From UBA7803 sp041690675 (lineage in GTDB: Bacteria; Pseudomonadota; Gammaproteobacteria; Pseudomonadales; Azotimanducaceae): a DNA stretch of 64,000 nucleotides. Below, in pieces: positions 40,917 through 49,854 of the stretch. Below the pieces are notes generated by a model. The model was not told the origin of the DNA and did not search any database. It saw only the letters and a list, made by a program, of their open reading frames with translations. Both the position numbers and the translations under genes were made by a program. Positions within the stretch are counted from its first letter, which is position 1. Each line of letters starts with the position of its first letter. The stretch is taken from assembly GCA_041690675.1 (NCBI GenBank), contig JAWLGU010000004.1:1-64000 (forward strand). The letters run 5' to 3'.

Positions 40917-42067
40917 GAGCGTTCGCGGCTGAGCAGGCGCTCGAGCACGCGCTGATACACCCGCGCCAGCGGCTCCAGGTCGTCGAGGGCCACCCGCTCG
41001 TCCACCTTGTGGATCGTCTCGTTGCAGGGGCCCAGTTCCACCACGTGACAGCCGGTGGGGGCGATGAAGCGGCCGTCGGAGGTGCCGCCGGACGTGGACA
41101 GTTCCGGGTCCCGGCGCAGAACGTCCCGCACGCTGGCGGCGACCGCGTCGATCAGCGGACCGTCGGGGGTGAGGAACGGCTCCCCGGACAACGACCACTC
41201 GATGCGGTAACGCAGACCGTGGCGGTCCAGGATCTCCTTCACCCGCTGCTGGAGGCCCTCGGTCGTCTGTTCCGTGCAGAAGCGGAAGTTGAAGGCGAGG
41301 GTGAGGGTGCCGGGAATGACGTTGTTGGCGCCGCTGCCCGCGGCGATGGACGACGCCTGCCAGCTCGTGGGAGGGAACCGCTCGTTGCCCTCGTCCCAGC
41401 GGATTTCCGCGAGCTCGGCCAGCGCCGGCGCCAGCCGATGGATGGGGTTGTCGGCCAGCTCCGGATACGCCACGTGCCCCTGCACGCCCAGTACCTGCAG
41501 GGTGCCGTTGAGGGAGCCGCGCCGGCCGATGCGAACGGTGTCCCCCAGCTCCCGTCCCGAGGAGGGCTCCCCCACCAAGCAGTAATCCGCCCGAACCCCC
41601 TCGGCCTGCAGCGCGGCGATCACCGCCCGGGTGCCGTCGGTGGCCGGGCCTTCCTCGTCGCTGGTGATCAGGAAGGCGATGCGCGCCGGGTGGTCGGGAT
41701 GCTCGTCCAGAAACCGCTCCGTGGCCACCACCATGGCGGCCAGGCTCGACTTCATGTCCGCGGCGCCGCGACCGTAGAGGTAGCCGTCTCTCACGGTGGG
41801 CTCGAAGGGCGGTGACGACCAGTCGTCCTCGGGCCCGGGGGGCACCACGTCGGTGTGCCCCGCGAAGACGAACAGCGGGCCATGGGAGCCGCGGCTGGCC
41901 CACAGGTTGCTGACCGCTGCGAAGGGCATGTCCCGGCAGATGAACCCGGCCCGCTCCAGGCGCTGCCTGAGCAGCACCTGACAGCCGTGATCGTCCGGCG
42001 TCACGCTGGGCCGGCGCATCAGCTCGCAGGTGAGCGCCAGCACTGAGTTGTCGGAACGATCGGTCAC
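40913..42067 (-). CDS. dapE: Succinyl-diaminopimelate desuccinylase
   Basis: Zinc metalloenzyme giving LL-diaminopimelate for lysine and peptidoglycan. 384 residues from GTG 42067, two bases after dapD. Metal-binding residues: FVFAGHTDVVPPG, YGRGAADMKSSLAAMVVA, ITSDEEGPATDGT, YCLVGEPSS and, near the end, STSGGTSDGRFI. Dimerisation domain in the middle (QGHVAYPELADNPIHRLAPA). The frame is open upstream but not homologous. Confidence 0.96.
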   Translation of the reverse strand: MTDRSDNSVLALTCELMRRPSVTPDDHGCQVLLRQRLERAGFICRDMPFAAVSNLWASRGSHGPLFVFAGHTDVVPPGPEDDWSSPPFEPTVRDGYLYGRGAADMKSSLAAMVVATERFLDEHPDHPARIAFLITSDEEGPATDGTRAVIAALQAEGVRADYCLVGEPSSGRELGDTVRIGRRGSLNGTLQVLGVQGHVAYPELADNPIHRLAPALAELAEIRWDEGNERFPPTSWQASSIAAGSGANNVIPGTLTLAFNFRFCTEQTTEGLQQRVKEILDRHGLRYRIEWSLSGEPFLTPDGPLIDAVAASVRDVLRRDPELSTSGGTSDGRFIAPTGCHVVELGPCNETIHKVDERVALDDLEPLARVYQRVLERLLSRERS

Positions 42068-42069
42068 GG

Positions 42070-43107
42070 TCAGTTGTGGGCGTGGAGAGATTCGTTCAGC
42101 TCGATGGCGCGGCGGTTGGTGCGGCACTCGATGCGTCCGTTGCTGCTGTTGCGAATGAACAGCATGTCGGAGCCCCCCGCGAGCTCCCGCGCCTTCACGG
42201 TCTTCACCACCTCGCCGCGCTCGTCCAGCACCGTCACCCGGGTTCCGGCGGTGACGTAGAGGCCGGCTTCGATGGTGCATCGATCGCCCAGGGGAATGCC
42301 GGTGCCGGCGTTGGCGCCGATGAGGCAGTTGCTGCCGATGGTGATGCGGATGTCCCCACCACCCGACAACGTTCCCATGGTGCTGGAGCTGCCTCCCAGG
42401 TCGCTGTGGGCACCCACCACCACACCCTGGGATATGCGGCCCTCCACCATGTTGGGCCCCAGGGCGCCGGCATTGAAGTTGACGAACCCCTCGTGCATGA
42501 CCGTCGTGCCTTCGCCCAGATAGGCGCCCAGACGGATGCGCGACGCGTCGGCGATGCGCACGCCTGAGGGAACGACGTAGTTGGTCATGCGGGGGAATTT
42601 GTCCACGCTGACCACCTCCAGGTGCTCGCCCCGCAGCCGCGCTTCGAGCAACGCCTGGTCCAGCTCGGCCGGGTCGATGGCACCCGCGGAGGTCCAGGCC
42701 ACGTTGGGCAGGTGAGCGAAGATGCCGTCCAGGTTCAGGGTGTTGGGCAGCGCCAGTCGGTGGGACATGAGGTGCAGCTTCAGGTACGCGGCTTCGGTGC
42801 TGTCGATGGCCACGTCCTGATCCAGGCGCACCGCGCAGAGCCGCTGATCCGTGTTCAGCAGGGATCGGTAACGGGCCGACAGCTCGGCGCCGCCGGCGGC
42901 GTCGCCGAGAGCCACGACGAATCGCTCGACGGCTTCCGGATCCACGACGCTGGAACCGCTGGCGAAATGACTCACGACGACCTCGGCCACGGCGACGTCC
43001 GGGCGCTGGAGGGGCGCGGGAAAGTAACAGTCGATGGTGGCGCCGCGGGAGTTCGCGCGAGTGATGCCGATGGCGAACGCGAACACGGCGTGATCCTGGT
43101 CGGCCAT
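42070..43107 (-). CDS. dapD: Tetrahydrodipicolinate N-succinyltransferase
   Basis: Succinylates tetrahydrodipicolinate in the succinylase lysine pathway. 345 residues, the long Pseudomonas-type DapD rather than the 274-residue E. coli type. Starts MADQDHAVFAFAIGITRANS with AGGAG seven bases ahead. C-terminal left-handed beta-helix with hexapeptides: RIRLGAYLGEGTTVMHEGFV, VEGRISQGVVVGAHSDLGG and CLIGANAGTGIPLGDRCTIE. Followed two bases later by dapE. Confidence 0.95.
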   Translation of the reverse strand: MADQDHAVFAFAIGITRANSRGATIDCYFPAPLQRPDVAVAEVVVSHFASGSSVVDPEAVERFVVALGDAAGGAELSARYRSLLNTDQRLCAVRLDQDVAIDSTEAAYLKLHLMSHRLALPNTLNLDGIFAHLPNVAWTSAGAIDPAELDQALLEARLRGEHLEVVSVDKFPRMTNYVVPSGVRIADASRIRLGAYLGEGTTVMHEGFVNFNAGALGPNMVEGRISQGVVVGAHSDLGGSSSTMGTLSGGGDIRITIGSNCLIGANAGTGIPLGDRCTIEAGLYVTAGTRVTVLDERGEVVKTVKARELAGGSDMLFIRNSSNGRIECRTNRRAIELNESLHAHN

Positions 43108-43155
43108 GGTCAGCTCCTGAAAACGGCGACGCACCCTACCACACGCGGGGCTTTC

Positions 43156-43210
43156 GTGGGAGCGGTTGGGTGAAACCGCGGCCGCGGGTGGCGTCCCCAT
43201 CAGCTCCTAC
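43156..43210. repeat. REP-like palindromic element overlapping the dapC stop
   Basis: GTGGGAGC (43156-43163) at one end and GCTCCTAC (43203-43210) at the other are inverted, 7 of 8. Inside is a stem GCGGTT/AACCGC (43162-43167 with 43174-43179, loop GGGTGA). The wording GTGGGAGCGG is that of the REP families of pseudomonads and xanthomonads. It fills much of the dapC-dapD gap and supplies the TAG of dapC. Confidence 0.65.
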
Positions 43211-44397
43211 CCGACCCAGTCGGCGATGGCGTGGGCTGCGGCCACGCAGTCCGCGAGCGGCGCCACCCAGGCGACCCGCACGTATCCCTTTCCGGGATTG
43301 ATGCCGTGGGCCTCCCGAGCCAGGTAGGTGCCGGGAAGGACGGTGATGTTGCGTTCGGCGTAGAGCGCCTGGGTGAACGCCTCGTCGTCCCTCGGAGTGC
43401 GGATCCAATGATAGAAGCCGCCGTCGGGACGGTGGAGCTCCATCACCTGCTCGAGAATGGGCGTCACCGCCGCGAACTTGCGCCGGTACGCGGCACGGTT
43501 CGCCACCACGTGGGCTTCGTCCCGCCAGGCCGCGGCGCTGGCGCGCTGAACGTGATTGGGCAGAGCGCAGCCCTCGTAGGTACGGTACTTGAAGTATCCG
43601 GTCAGAATGTCCGGATCGCCGGCGACGAAGCCCGAACGCAGCCCCGGCAGGTTGGAGCGCTTGCTCAGGCTGTGGAACACGACGCAGCGCTGGAAGTTCT
43701 CCGACCCGGCCGCTGCCGCGGCCTGCAGCAGGCCGGCCGGCGGGCGCGCTTCGTCGGGGTAGATCTCCGAGTAGCATTCGTCGGCGGCGATGACGAAGTC
43801 GTGGCGGTGCGCGCGTTCCAGCAGCGCGACGAGGGTCGGCTGATCCAGGGTCGTCCCCGTGGGATTGCCGGGGGAGCACAGATACAAGAGCTCGCATCGA
43901 TCCCACACCGCATCCGGAACGCTGGCGTAATCCGGGACGTAGCCGGTGGCGGCGGTGCAGTTGACGAAGTACGGCTCGGCTCCGCCCAGCAGCACGGCCC
44001 CTTCGTAGATCTGGTAGAACGGGTTGGGCAGCACCGCCACGGCGCCGCTGGCGCCGGACAGCACGGCCTGGGCGAACGAGAACAGGGCCTCGCGGGTGCC
44101 CGCCACCGGCAGGACGTGACGCTCGGGATCCGCTGCGACGCCGAATCGCCGGGTGAGCCAGGCGCAGATGGCCTCCCGCAGCTCCAGGCTGCCACGGGTG
44201 GCGGGGTAGGCCGCCAGGTCGTGACTCAGGCGCGGCGTGTCCGTCAGCAGCTCCAGCACGAAGTCCGGCGGGGCGTGCTTCGGCTCGCCGATGGAGAGCA
44301 TGACGCCGGGCCGGTCCGCGGGCGGCCGGATCCCGGCTTTCAAGGCGTTCAGGCGCTCGAAGGGGTACGGCTCGAGCCGGCTGAGACGGGGATTCAT
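43207..44397 (-). CDS. dapC: Succinyl-diaminopimelate aminotransferase
   Basis: PLP enzyme between DapD and DapE in lysine synthesis. 396 residues from ATG 44397. Class I/II aminotransferase features: MLSIGEPKHAPPDFVLELL, AAYPATRGSLELREAI, LCSPGNPTGTTLDQPTLVAL, ADECYSEIY and the PLP lysine in FHSLSKRSNLPGLRSGFVAG. The position between glnD and dapD is that of Pseudomonas DapC. Three bases separate it from glnD. Confidence 0.93.
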   Translation of the reverse strand: MNPRLSRLEPYPFERLNALKAGIRPPADRPGVMLSIGEPKHAPPDFVLELLTDTPRLSHDLAAYPATRGSLELREAICAWLTRRFGVAADPERHVLPVAGTREALFSFAQAVLSGASGAVAVLPNPFYQIYEGAVLLGGAEPYFVNCTAATGYVPDYASVPDAVWDRCELLYLCSPGNPTGTTLDQPTLVALLERAHRHDFVIAADECYSEIYPDEARPPAGLLQAAAAAGSENFQRCVVFHSLSKRSNLPGLRSGFVAGDPDILTGYFKYRTYEGCALPNHVQRASAAAWRDEAHVVANRAAYRRKFAAVTPILEQVMELHRPDGGFYHWIRTPRDDEAFTQALYAERNITVLPGTYLAREAHGINPGKGYVRVAWVAPLADCVAAAHAIADWVG

Positions 44398-44399
44398 GG

Positions 44400-47102
44400 T
44401 CACAGAACCTGGGCGATCTGGGTGTCGAGACGTTGCCGGAGCGTGTTCTCGAGCAGGTAGATGCGCTCCCGGTCGCGGATGGGATCGCCGTGCTCGTCGA
44501 CGATGAGGAAAACGTCCTCGATGCGCTCCCCGAGCGTGGCGATGCGGGCGGACTGCACCGACAAGCCCAGCTCGTGAAAAAGCAGGCCGATGGTGGCCAG
44601 GAGCCCGGGCCGGTCGCTGGCGATGATGGTGAGCTCGGTGTGGCGGGTGCCGCGCGGGTTGCGGATCTTCACCTGGGTGGCGCGGGTGAGCTGGCGCAGC
44701 CGCCGCGACGTCCGGCGCCTGACGATGCTCGGGTATTCCGCCGGATCGTGGAGCTCGTGCTCCAGCTCCCGCTGCACGTGCCCGCGCCGGCCGCCTTCCC
44801 GGGACAGCGGATTGCCTTCGTCGTCCAGCACCACGTAGGTGTTCAGGCACAGGCCGTTCTCCGCAGTGTGGATGTTGGCGTCGTGGACGGAGAGCTCGAG
44901 CTGGTTCAGCGCCGCCACGCTGGCCGCGAACAGGTTCGGCTGATCGTGGGTGTACAGGACGATCTCCGTCGCCCCTTCGCTGGGGCGCTGCCCGCGCAGA
45001 TCCACCAGCATCACCATGGGTCCCTTTGCGACGTCGTGACGGTGCATGCGCTCGGTGATGTCGGCCACCTGCCGCGGCGTGTGGCGCAGGAAGAACTCGT
45101 CCCCCGGCACTTCCCAGAGCGTCGACACCTCCTCGGCGCTGAGACCGCGTTCGAGCAGCTTCTCCAGGGCGCTCTCCCGGCAGGCGCGGACCGTGCTCTG
45201 CCGGTCCAGGGGCGACTCGAGACCGCGACGCAGGGCCTTGCGGGTTTCGCCGTAGAGGATGCGCAGCAGGGTGGCCCGCCAGCTGTTCCACAGGGTGGGG
45301 TTGGTGGCGGTGATGTCCGCCACGGTCAGAGCGTACAGGTAGTTCAGCCGCATCTCCGACTTCACTTCCGAGGCGAAGGCGTGGATGACGTCGGGGTCGT
45401 AGATGTCCTTGCGCTGAGCCGTGCTCGACATCAGCAGGTGCTGGCGCACCAGCCAGCTCACCAGCTCGGTGTCGGCATCGCTGATCCGATGACGCCGGCA
45501 GAACGCTTCCACATAGCTGGCGCCGATCTGGGAATGGTCGCCCCCTCGGCCCTTGCCGATGTCGTGGTACAGCCCGGCGATGTAGAGCAGCTCGATCTTC
45601 GGCAGATTTCGCACGCAGTGGGCGGCCACCGGGTAGTCCTGCTCGGCGGAGCGGTAATGCAGGCGCCGCATGTTGCGGATCACCATCATGGTGTGGGCGT
45701 CCACGGTGTAGATGTGGAACAGGTCGTGCTGCATCTGCCCGACGATCTCGCCGAATTCCGGCAGATAGCGCCCGAGCACTCCGTAGCGACGCATGCGCGT
45801 GAGCTGCGACACCAGGGTGTAGGGCGCCTTCAGCAGATCGATGAACAGGCGGGTGTTGACCGGGTCGTGCCGGAAGTGGGTGTCGATGAGGTGCAGATGC
45901 TCGCGGATGAGCCGGATGGTGCCGGCCCTCACCCCGGAAACGTCTCGGCGGTTGGCCATGATCACGAATATTTCCAGCAGCGCGCTGGGCTGGCGCTGGA
46001 ACACGTCGGGCGCGGTCACCTCGATGTAGTCGTTGCGAATCTGGAACCTCGGATTGATGGGCACAATCCGGGGTTTCTCCCGGGCCCGCAGGATCGACTC
46101 GTGGAAGTGCTGAAGTAGAAGGTCGTTGACCTCCCTGAGCTCGATGATGTGGCGGTAGTAGTGGTGCATGAAACGCTCGACCCCGAGCTTGGCCCGCGTG
46201 TCGGCGAAGCCGAGACGCTGCGCCAGCGTCCGCTGGTGCTCGAACTGCAGATGGTCTTCCTTGCGGCCGGCGAGGAGGTGCAGGCCGAAGCGCACCCACC
46301 AGAGAAAGCGCCGGCCCGCCTCCAGCCAGACCCGCTCCTCGGCGGTGAGCATGCCGAGCTGTTCCAGCGCGGCCGCGTCGGTGGTCCCGAATTTTCTCGC
46401 CATCACCCACATGGCCGTCTGCAGATCCCGGAGCCCGCCCGGCGAGGTCTTGATGTTGGGCTCGAGGCCGTACTCCACGTTGTCGTACACGCGGTGCCGG
46501 CGCACCTGCTCGTCGCGCTTCGCTTTGAAGAAAGTCTCCGGCGGCCACAGTCGTTTCGAAGACAGGATGCGGGTGAGGCGGGCGGCCAGATCCTCCGAGC
46601 CCACGAGCAGCCGGCGCTCGAACATGGCGGTGGCCACGGTGATGTCCCGGGCCGCTTCCCGTTTGCAGTCCCGCAGCGAGCGGACGCTGTGGCCGAGCTC
46701 CTGATTGAGGTCGAACAGGCAGTGCAGGAAATCGGTGATGGCCTTGCGCTGCCGGTCGGGGCGGCGGGCCAGGATCAGCAGGTCGATATCCGAGTGGGGG
46801 AACAGCTCTCCGCGCCCGTAGCCGCCCACTGCGAACACGGCGATGTCGTCCCGGACCTGCTCGGGAACCTTCTCGTTCCAGATCTCCGCGATGATGCCGT
46901 CGAAGAAGCTGCTGCGCTCGGCCAGCAGCGTCTCCACGTCCTCGTCGTTCCAGTAGCGCTGCGCCAGCGCCTCGTCTTTCTCGGCGATACGCGCCCGCAG
47001 GCGATCCACCATGGCTCCGGGGCCGTCGCCGAAACGCCGACCGGCCGGGGAGGGGGCGCCGCGCGGGGACGCTCCGGCGGGCGCCGCGCCGGGCTCGGTC
47101 AC
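44400..47102 (-). CDS. glnD: PII uridylyltransferase / uridylyl-removing enzyme GlnD
   Basis: Senses glutamine and modifies PII (GlnB/GlnK), controlling nitrogen assimilation. 900 residues from GTG 47102, which overlaps the map stop (GTGA). Nucleotidyltransferase: VGGYGRGELFPHSDIDLL (near residue 85). Middle region: NIKTSPGGLRDLQTAMWV. HD domain for uridylyl removal: LYIAGLYHDIGKGRGGDHS. Two C-terminal ACT domains: IVLYTHDQPNLFAASVAALN and LTIIASDRPGLLATIGLLFH. All catalytic motifs intact. Confidence 0.96.
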   Translation of the reverse strand: MTEPGAAPAGASPRGAPSPAGRRFGDGPGAMVDRLRARIAEKDEALAQRYWNDEDVETLLAERSSFFDGIIAEIWNEKVPEQVRDDIAVFAVGGYGRGELFPHSDIDLLILARRPDRQRKAITDFLHCLFDLNQELGHSVRSLRDCKREAARDITVATAMFERRLLVGSEDLAARLTRILSSKRLWPPETFFKAKRDEQVRRHRVYDNVEYGLEPNIKTSPGGLRDLQTAMWVMARKFGTTDAAALEQLGMLTAEERVWLEAGRRFLWWVRFGLHLLAGRKEDHLQFEHQRTLAQRLGFADTRAKLGVERFMHHYYRHIIELREVNDLLLQHFHESILRAREKPRIVPINPRFQIRNDYIEVTAPDVFQRQPSALLEIFVIMANRRDVSGVRAGTIRLIREHLHLIDTHFRHDPVNTRLFIDLLKAPYTLVSQLTRMRRYGVLGRYLPEFGEIVGQMQHDLFHIYTVDAHTMMVIRNMRRLHYRSAEQDYPVAAHCVRNLPKIELLYIAGLYHDIGKGRGGDHSQIGASYVEAFCRRHRISDADTELVSWLVRQHLLMSSTAQRKDIYDPDVIHAFASEVKSEMRLNYLYALTVADITATNPTLWNSWRATLLRILYGETRKALRRGLESPLDRQSTVRACRESALEKLLERGLSAEEVSTLWEVPGDEFFLRHTPRQVADITERMHRHDVAKGPMVMLVDLRGQRPSEGATEIVLYTHDQPNLFAASVAALNQLELSVHDANIHTAENGLCLNTYVVLDDEGNPLSREGGRRGHVQRELEHELHDPAEYPSIVRRRTSRRLRQLTRATQVKIRNPRGTRHTELTIIASDRPGLLATIGLLFHELGLSVQSARIATLGERIEDVFLIVDEHGDPIRDRERIYLLENTLRQRLDTQIAQVL

Positions 47103-47887
47103 GGCAGCGTCTCGTCGTTCCGCCGGGTGAGCACCTCGGCGCCGCTGGCGGTGACCAGAATGGTGTGCTCCCACTGGGCGGAGAGCTTGTGGTCCTTGGT
47201 CACCACCGTCCACTGGTCGGGCAGAATCCTCACGTGGCGCTTGCCGGCGTTGATCATGGGCTCGATGGTGAAGGTCATGCCTTCCTCGAGGGCCATGCCG
47301 GTGCCGGCACGGCCGTAGTGCAGCACCTGGGGATCGTCGTGGAAGGTGCGGCCGATGCCGTGGCCGCAGAACTCGCGCACCACGGAGAAGTGGTTGGCTT
47401 CGGCGTGACTCTGGATGGCATGCCCGATGTCGCCGAGCCGAGCTCCGGCGCGCACCGCCTCGATACCCTTGTACAGACACTCCTGGGTCACTCGAACCAG
47501 CCGCTCGGCCAGCACGCTGGGCTTGCCGACGAGGAACATCTTGCTGGTGTCCCCGTGGTAGCCGTCCTTGATCACGGTGACGTCGATGTTGAGGATGTCG
47601 CCGTTCTTCAGCACCTTCTTGTCGGACGGTATGCCGTGGCAGACCACGTGGTTCACCGAGGTGCAGATGGACTTGGGAAAGGGTGGAGCCACCCCGTTGG
47701 TGTAGTTCAGCGGCGCCGGGACGCAGCCGAGCTCGTCGACGATGTACTCGTGGCACAGGGTGTTCAGGTGGTCGGTGGTGGTGCCGGCCCTCACGTGTTC
47801 CCCGATCATCTCCAGCACTTGGGCGGCCAGGCGGCCGGCAGTGCGCATTCGAGCGATCTCGTCTTCGGATTGGACGCGTGCAACCAT
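47099..47887 (-). CDS. map: Methionine aminopeptidase, type I
   Basis: Removes the initiator methionine from new proteins. 262 residues from ATG 47887; a TTG at 47902 would add five. Metal ligands are in NGDILNIDVTVIKDGYHGDT, CGHGIGRTFHDDPQVLHYG and TFTIEPMIN, with the final Glu in QWEHTILV. Divergent from rpsB, as in E. coli. First gene of the minus-strand run that ends with plsB. Confidence 0.97.
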   Translation of the reverse strand: MVARVQSEDEIARMRTAGRLAAQVLEMIGEHVRAGTTTDHLNTLCHEYIVDELGCVPAPLNYTNGVAPPFPKSICTSVNHVVCHGIPSDKKVLKNGDILNIDVTVIKDGYHGDTSKMFLVGKPSVLAERLVRVTQECLYKGIEAVRAGARLGDIGHAIQSHAEANHFSVVREFCGHGIGRTFHDDPQVLHYGRAGTGMALEEGMTFTIEPMINAGKRHVRILPDQWTVVTKDHKLSAQWEHTILVTASGAEVLTRRNDETLP

Positions 47888-47949
47888 GGGGGGATTAGAC
47901 AACCATCTTTACGGCTGGGACGGGGATTGTTCCAGCGCTGAGTGGTTTA

Positions 47950-47958
47950 TGGTATAAA
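47950..47958 (+). promoter_or_regulatory. Extended -10 promoter upstream of rpsB
   Basis: TGGTATAAA: TGn immediately ahead of TATAAA (47953-47958), an extended -10. TTGTTC at 47927-47932 could help as a -35, but its spacing (20) is long. It lies in the map-rpsB divergent gap about 180 bases before rpsB. Confidence 0.5.
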
Positions 47959-47962
47959 GCGC

Positions 47963-48085
47963 GCCGCTCCGGAGCAACGCGGCTTGCTGCCGGGGCGATA
48001 TTCGTTCAATTCGCAAACTGAAACTTCTCACGTCATCCGGCACATGCTTCCGGGTGCCAGACATCGCGCTTCGCCCGGAGGGGCG
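47963..48085 (+). promoter_or_regulatory. Long structured rpsB leader
   Basis: The ~175-base untranslated region before rpsB has several stems: AGCAA/TTGCT (47973-47977 with 47984-47988), GGCAC/GTGCC (48039-48043 with 48054-48058) and CGCCC/GGGCG (48072-48076 with 48081-48085). Gammaproteobacterial rpsB leaders are known S2-binding autoregulatory elements. I infer the same role but cannot match the exact conserved fold by eye. Confidence 0.4.
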
Positions 48086-48137
48086 GGGTGAGCTGGTTGA
48101 AGCATGGGGGTGGCGGAGGCGCAACCCGGAGGAAAAC

Positions 48138-48941
48138 ATGAACATCACCATGCGCGACATGCTCGCTGCCGGCGTGCATTTCGGACATCAGACCCGGTTC
48201 TGGAACCCGAAGATGCGACCCTACATCTTCGGCGCCCGGAACAAGATCCACATCATCAACCTCGAGAAGACGGTGCCCGCCTTCAACGGCGCGCTGGGCG
48301 AGCTCAGGAACATGGCCTCGGGCGGCAAGAAGCTCCTCTTCGTCGGCACCAAGCGTGCGGCCGCCGACACCATCCGCGAGCAGGCCTCCCGGGTGGGCAT
48401 GCCGTACGTAGACCAGCGCTGGCTGGGCGGCATGCTGACCAACTACAAGACCATCCGCCAGTCCATCAAGCGTCTGCACGATCTGGAGACCCAGGCCGCG
48501 GACGGGACCTTCGATCTGCTCACCAAGCGTGAGGCGCTGTCCAAGCAGCGCATGCTCGAGAAGCTCGAGCGCAGCATCGGCGGTATCAAGGACATGGGAG
48601 GGCTGCCGGATGCGCTGTTCGTGGTGGACGTCATGCACGAGCACATCGCGGTGGAGGAAGCCAACAAGCTCGGCATTCCCGTGTTCGGCATCGTCGACAC
48701 CAACAGTGACCCGGACGGGGTGGACTTCGTCATCCCCGGCAACGACGACGCCATCCGGGCCATTCGCCTCTACGTGACGGCGGTGGCCGATGCGATCCAG
48801 GAAGGCCGGGAGAAGGCCTCCGGGCACGTGAGCGCCGACGAGTTCGTGGAGGTGACGGATGAGCCTGCCGCGGCGGAGACGGCGGATCCCGCCCCGGTCG
48901 CGGCCGCCACGGCGAGCGACGCCGAGAACACGGAGGAATAG
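48138..48941 (+). CDS. rpsB: 30S ribosomal protein S2
   Basis: Small-subunit protein, 267 residues. Starts at ATG 48138 (CGGAGGA at 48127-48133), reading MNITMRDMLAAGVHFGHQTR. FWNPKMRPYIFGARNKIHII, LLFVGTKRAAADTIREQA and FGIVDTNSDPDGVDFVIPGN follow. An acidic Ala/Glu-rich tail adds some 30 residues compared with E. coli. The frame is open for 28 codons upstream, but this start has the ribosome site. Followed by tsf after four bases. Confidence 0.97.
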   Translation: MNITMRDMLAAGVHFGHQTRFWNPKMRPYIFGARNKIHIINLEKTVPAFNGALGELRNMASGGKKLLFVGTKRAAADTIREQASRVGMPYVDQRWLGGMLTNYKTIRQSIKRLHDLETQAADGTFDLLTKREALSKQRMLEKLERSIGGIKDMGGLPDALFVVDVMHEHIAVEEANKLGIPVFGIVDTNSDPDGVDFVIPGNDDAIRAIRLYVTAVADAIQEGREKASGHVSADEFVEVTDEPAAAETADPAPVAAATASDAENTEE

Positions 48942-48945
48942 ACAC

Positions 48946-49815
48946 ATGGCCATTACGGCAGCAATGGTGAAGGAGCTTCGGGAGCGCACCGGGCTCGGCA
49001 TGATGGACTGCAAGAAGGCGCTGGAGGAAGCGTCGGGCGACATGGAGCTCGCCATCGAGGAGCTGCGCAAGAAAAGCGCCCTGAAGGCGGCGAAGAAAGC
49101 CGGCCGCACCACGGCGGACGGTCTGTTGGGGCTGAAGGTTGCCGAGGACGGCAGCAAGGCGGCCCTGGTGGAAGTGAACATCGAAACCGACTTCGCGGCC
49201 AAGAACGAGAAGTTCGTCGCCTTCGTCGACGAGGTGCTCGCCACCGTGTTCGACACCGGCGAGACCGACGTCGAGAAGCTGCTGGCCGGAGGCCTCGGCA
49301 GTCGCCGCGAGACCCTGGTTCAGGAAATCGGCGAGAACATCAGCGTGCGCCGGGCCGCGTTCCTGCAGACCTCGGACGGTCGCATCAGCAGCTACCTTCA
49401 CGGCGACAACCGCAAGGGCGCCCTGGTGGAGCTCTCCGGTGACGCCGGCGAGACGGGCCGGGAGATCGCCATGCACGTCACCGCCATCAATCCCCTGGTG
49501 GTGACTGCCGATCAGGTGCCCGCGGAGGTGCTGGCCAAGGAGCGTGAGATCTACACGTCTCAGGCGGCGGAGAGCGGCAAGCCCGCCGACATCGTCGAGA
49601 AGATGGTGGAAGGCCGCGTGCGCAAGTTCCTGGCCGAGGTGAGCCTGGTGGACCAGCCCTTCGTGAAGGATCCGAACATGAAGGTGGGCAAGCTCCTCGC
49701 CGACGCCGGGGTGGAGTGTCGGCGCTTCGTCCGCTTCGAGGTGGGCGAGGGCATCGAGGTGGAGCAGAGCGACTTCGCCGCCGAGGTGGCTGCCCAGGTG
49801 AAAGGGGCGAGCTGA
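48946..49815 (+). CDS. tsf: Elongation factor Ts
   Basis: Exchanges GDP for GTP on EF-Tu. 289 residues: N-terminal UBA-like domain MAITAAMVKELRERTGLGMM with DCKKALEEASGDMELAIEEL. The EF-Tu contact is KAALVEVNIETDFAAKNEKF. CMP-like and C-terminal regions follow (LVDQPFVKDPNMKVGKLL). CGGAGGA precedes the ATG. Its TGA overlaps the ATG of an 11-codon open frame leading to pyrH. Confidence 0.97.
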   Translation: MAITAAMVKELRERTGLGMMDCKKALEEASGDMELAIEELRKKSALKAAKKAGRTTADGLLGLKVAEDGSKAALVEVNIETDFAAKNEKFVAFVDEVLATVFDTGETDVEKLLAGGLGSRRETLVQEIGENISVRRAAFLQTSDGRISSYLHGDNRKGALVELSGDAGETGREIAMHVTAINPLVVTADQVPAEVLAKEREIYTSQAAESGKPADIVEKMVEGRVRKFLAEVSLVDQPFVKDPNMKVGKLLADAGVECRRFVRFEVGEGIEVEQSDFAAEVAAQVKGAS

Positions 49816-49850
49816 TGGCTCCTCCGCTGACCCTGGTCGGGTACCGCTGA
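49815..49850 (+). other. Eleven-codon open frame bridging tsf and pyrH
   Basis: ATG 49815 overlaps the tsf stop (TGATG), encodes MAPPLTLVGYR and ends at TGA 49848-49850, four bases before the pyrH GTG. AAGGGG lies just upstream. It may carry ribosomes to pyrH, which has no good ribosome site of its own, or may be chance. Confidence 0.3.
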
Positions 49851-49854
49851 CGCC

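Noticed and set aside
44400..47756. glnD frame extended over map
   Set aside because: The extra N-terminal codons are map read in another frame. GTG 47102 at the map stop gives the normal GlnD length.
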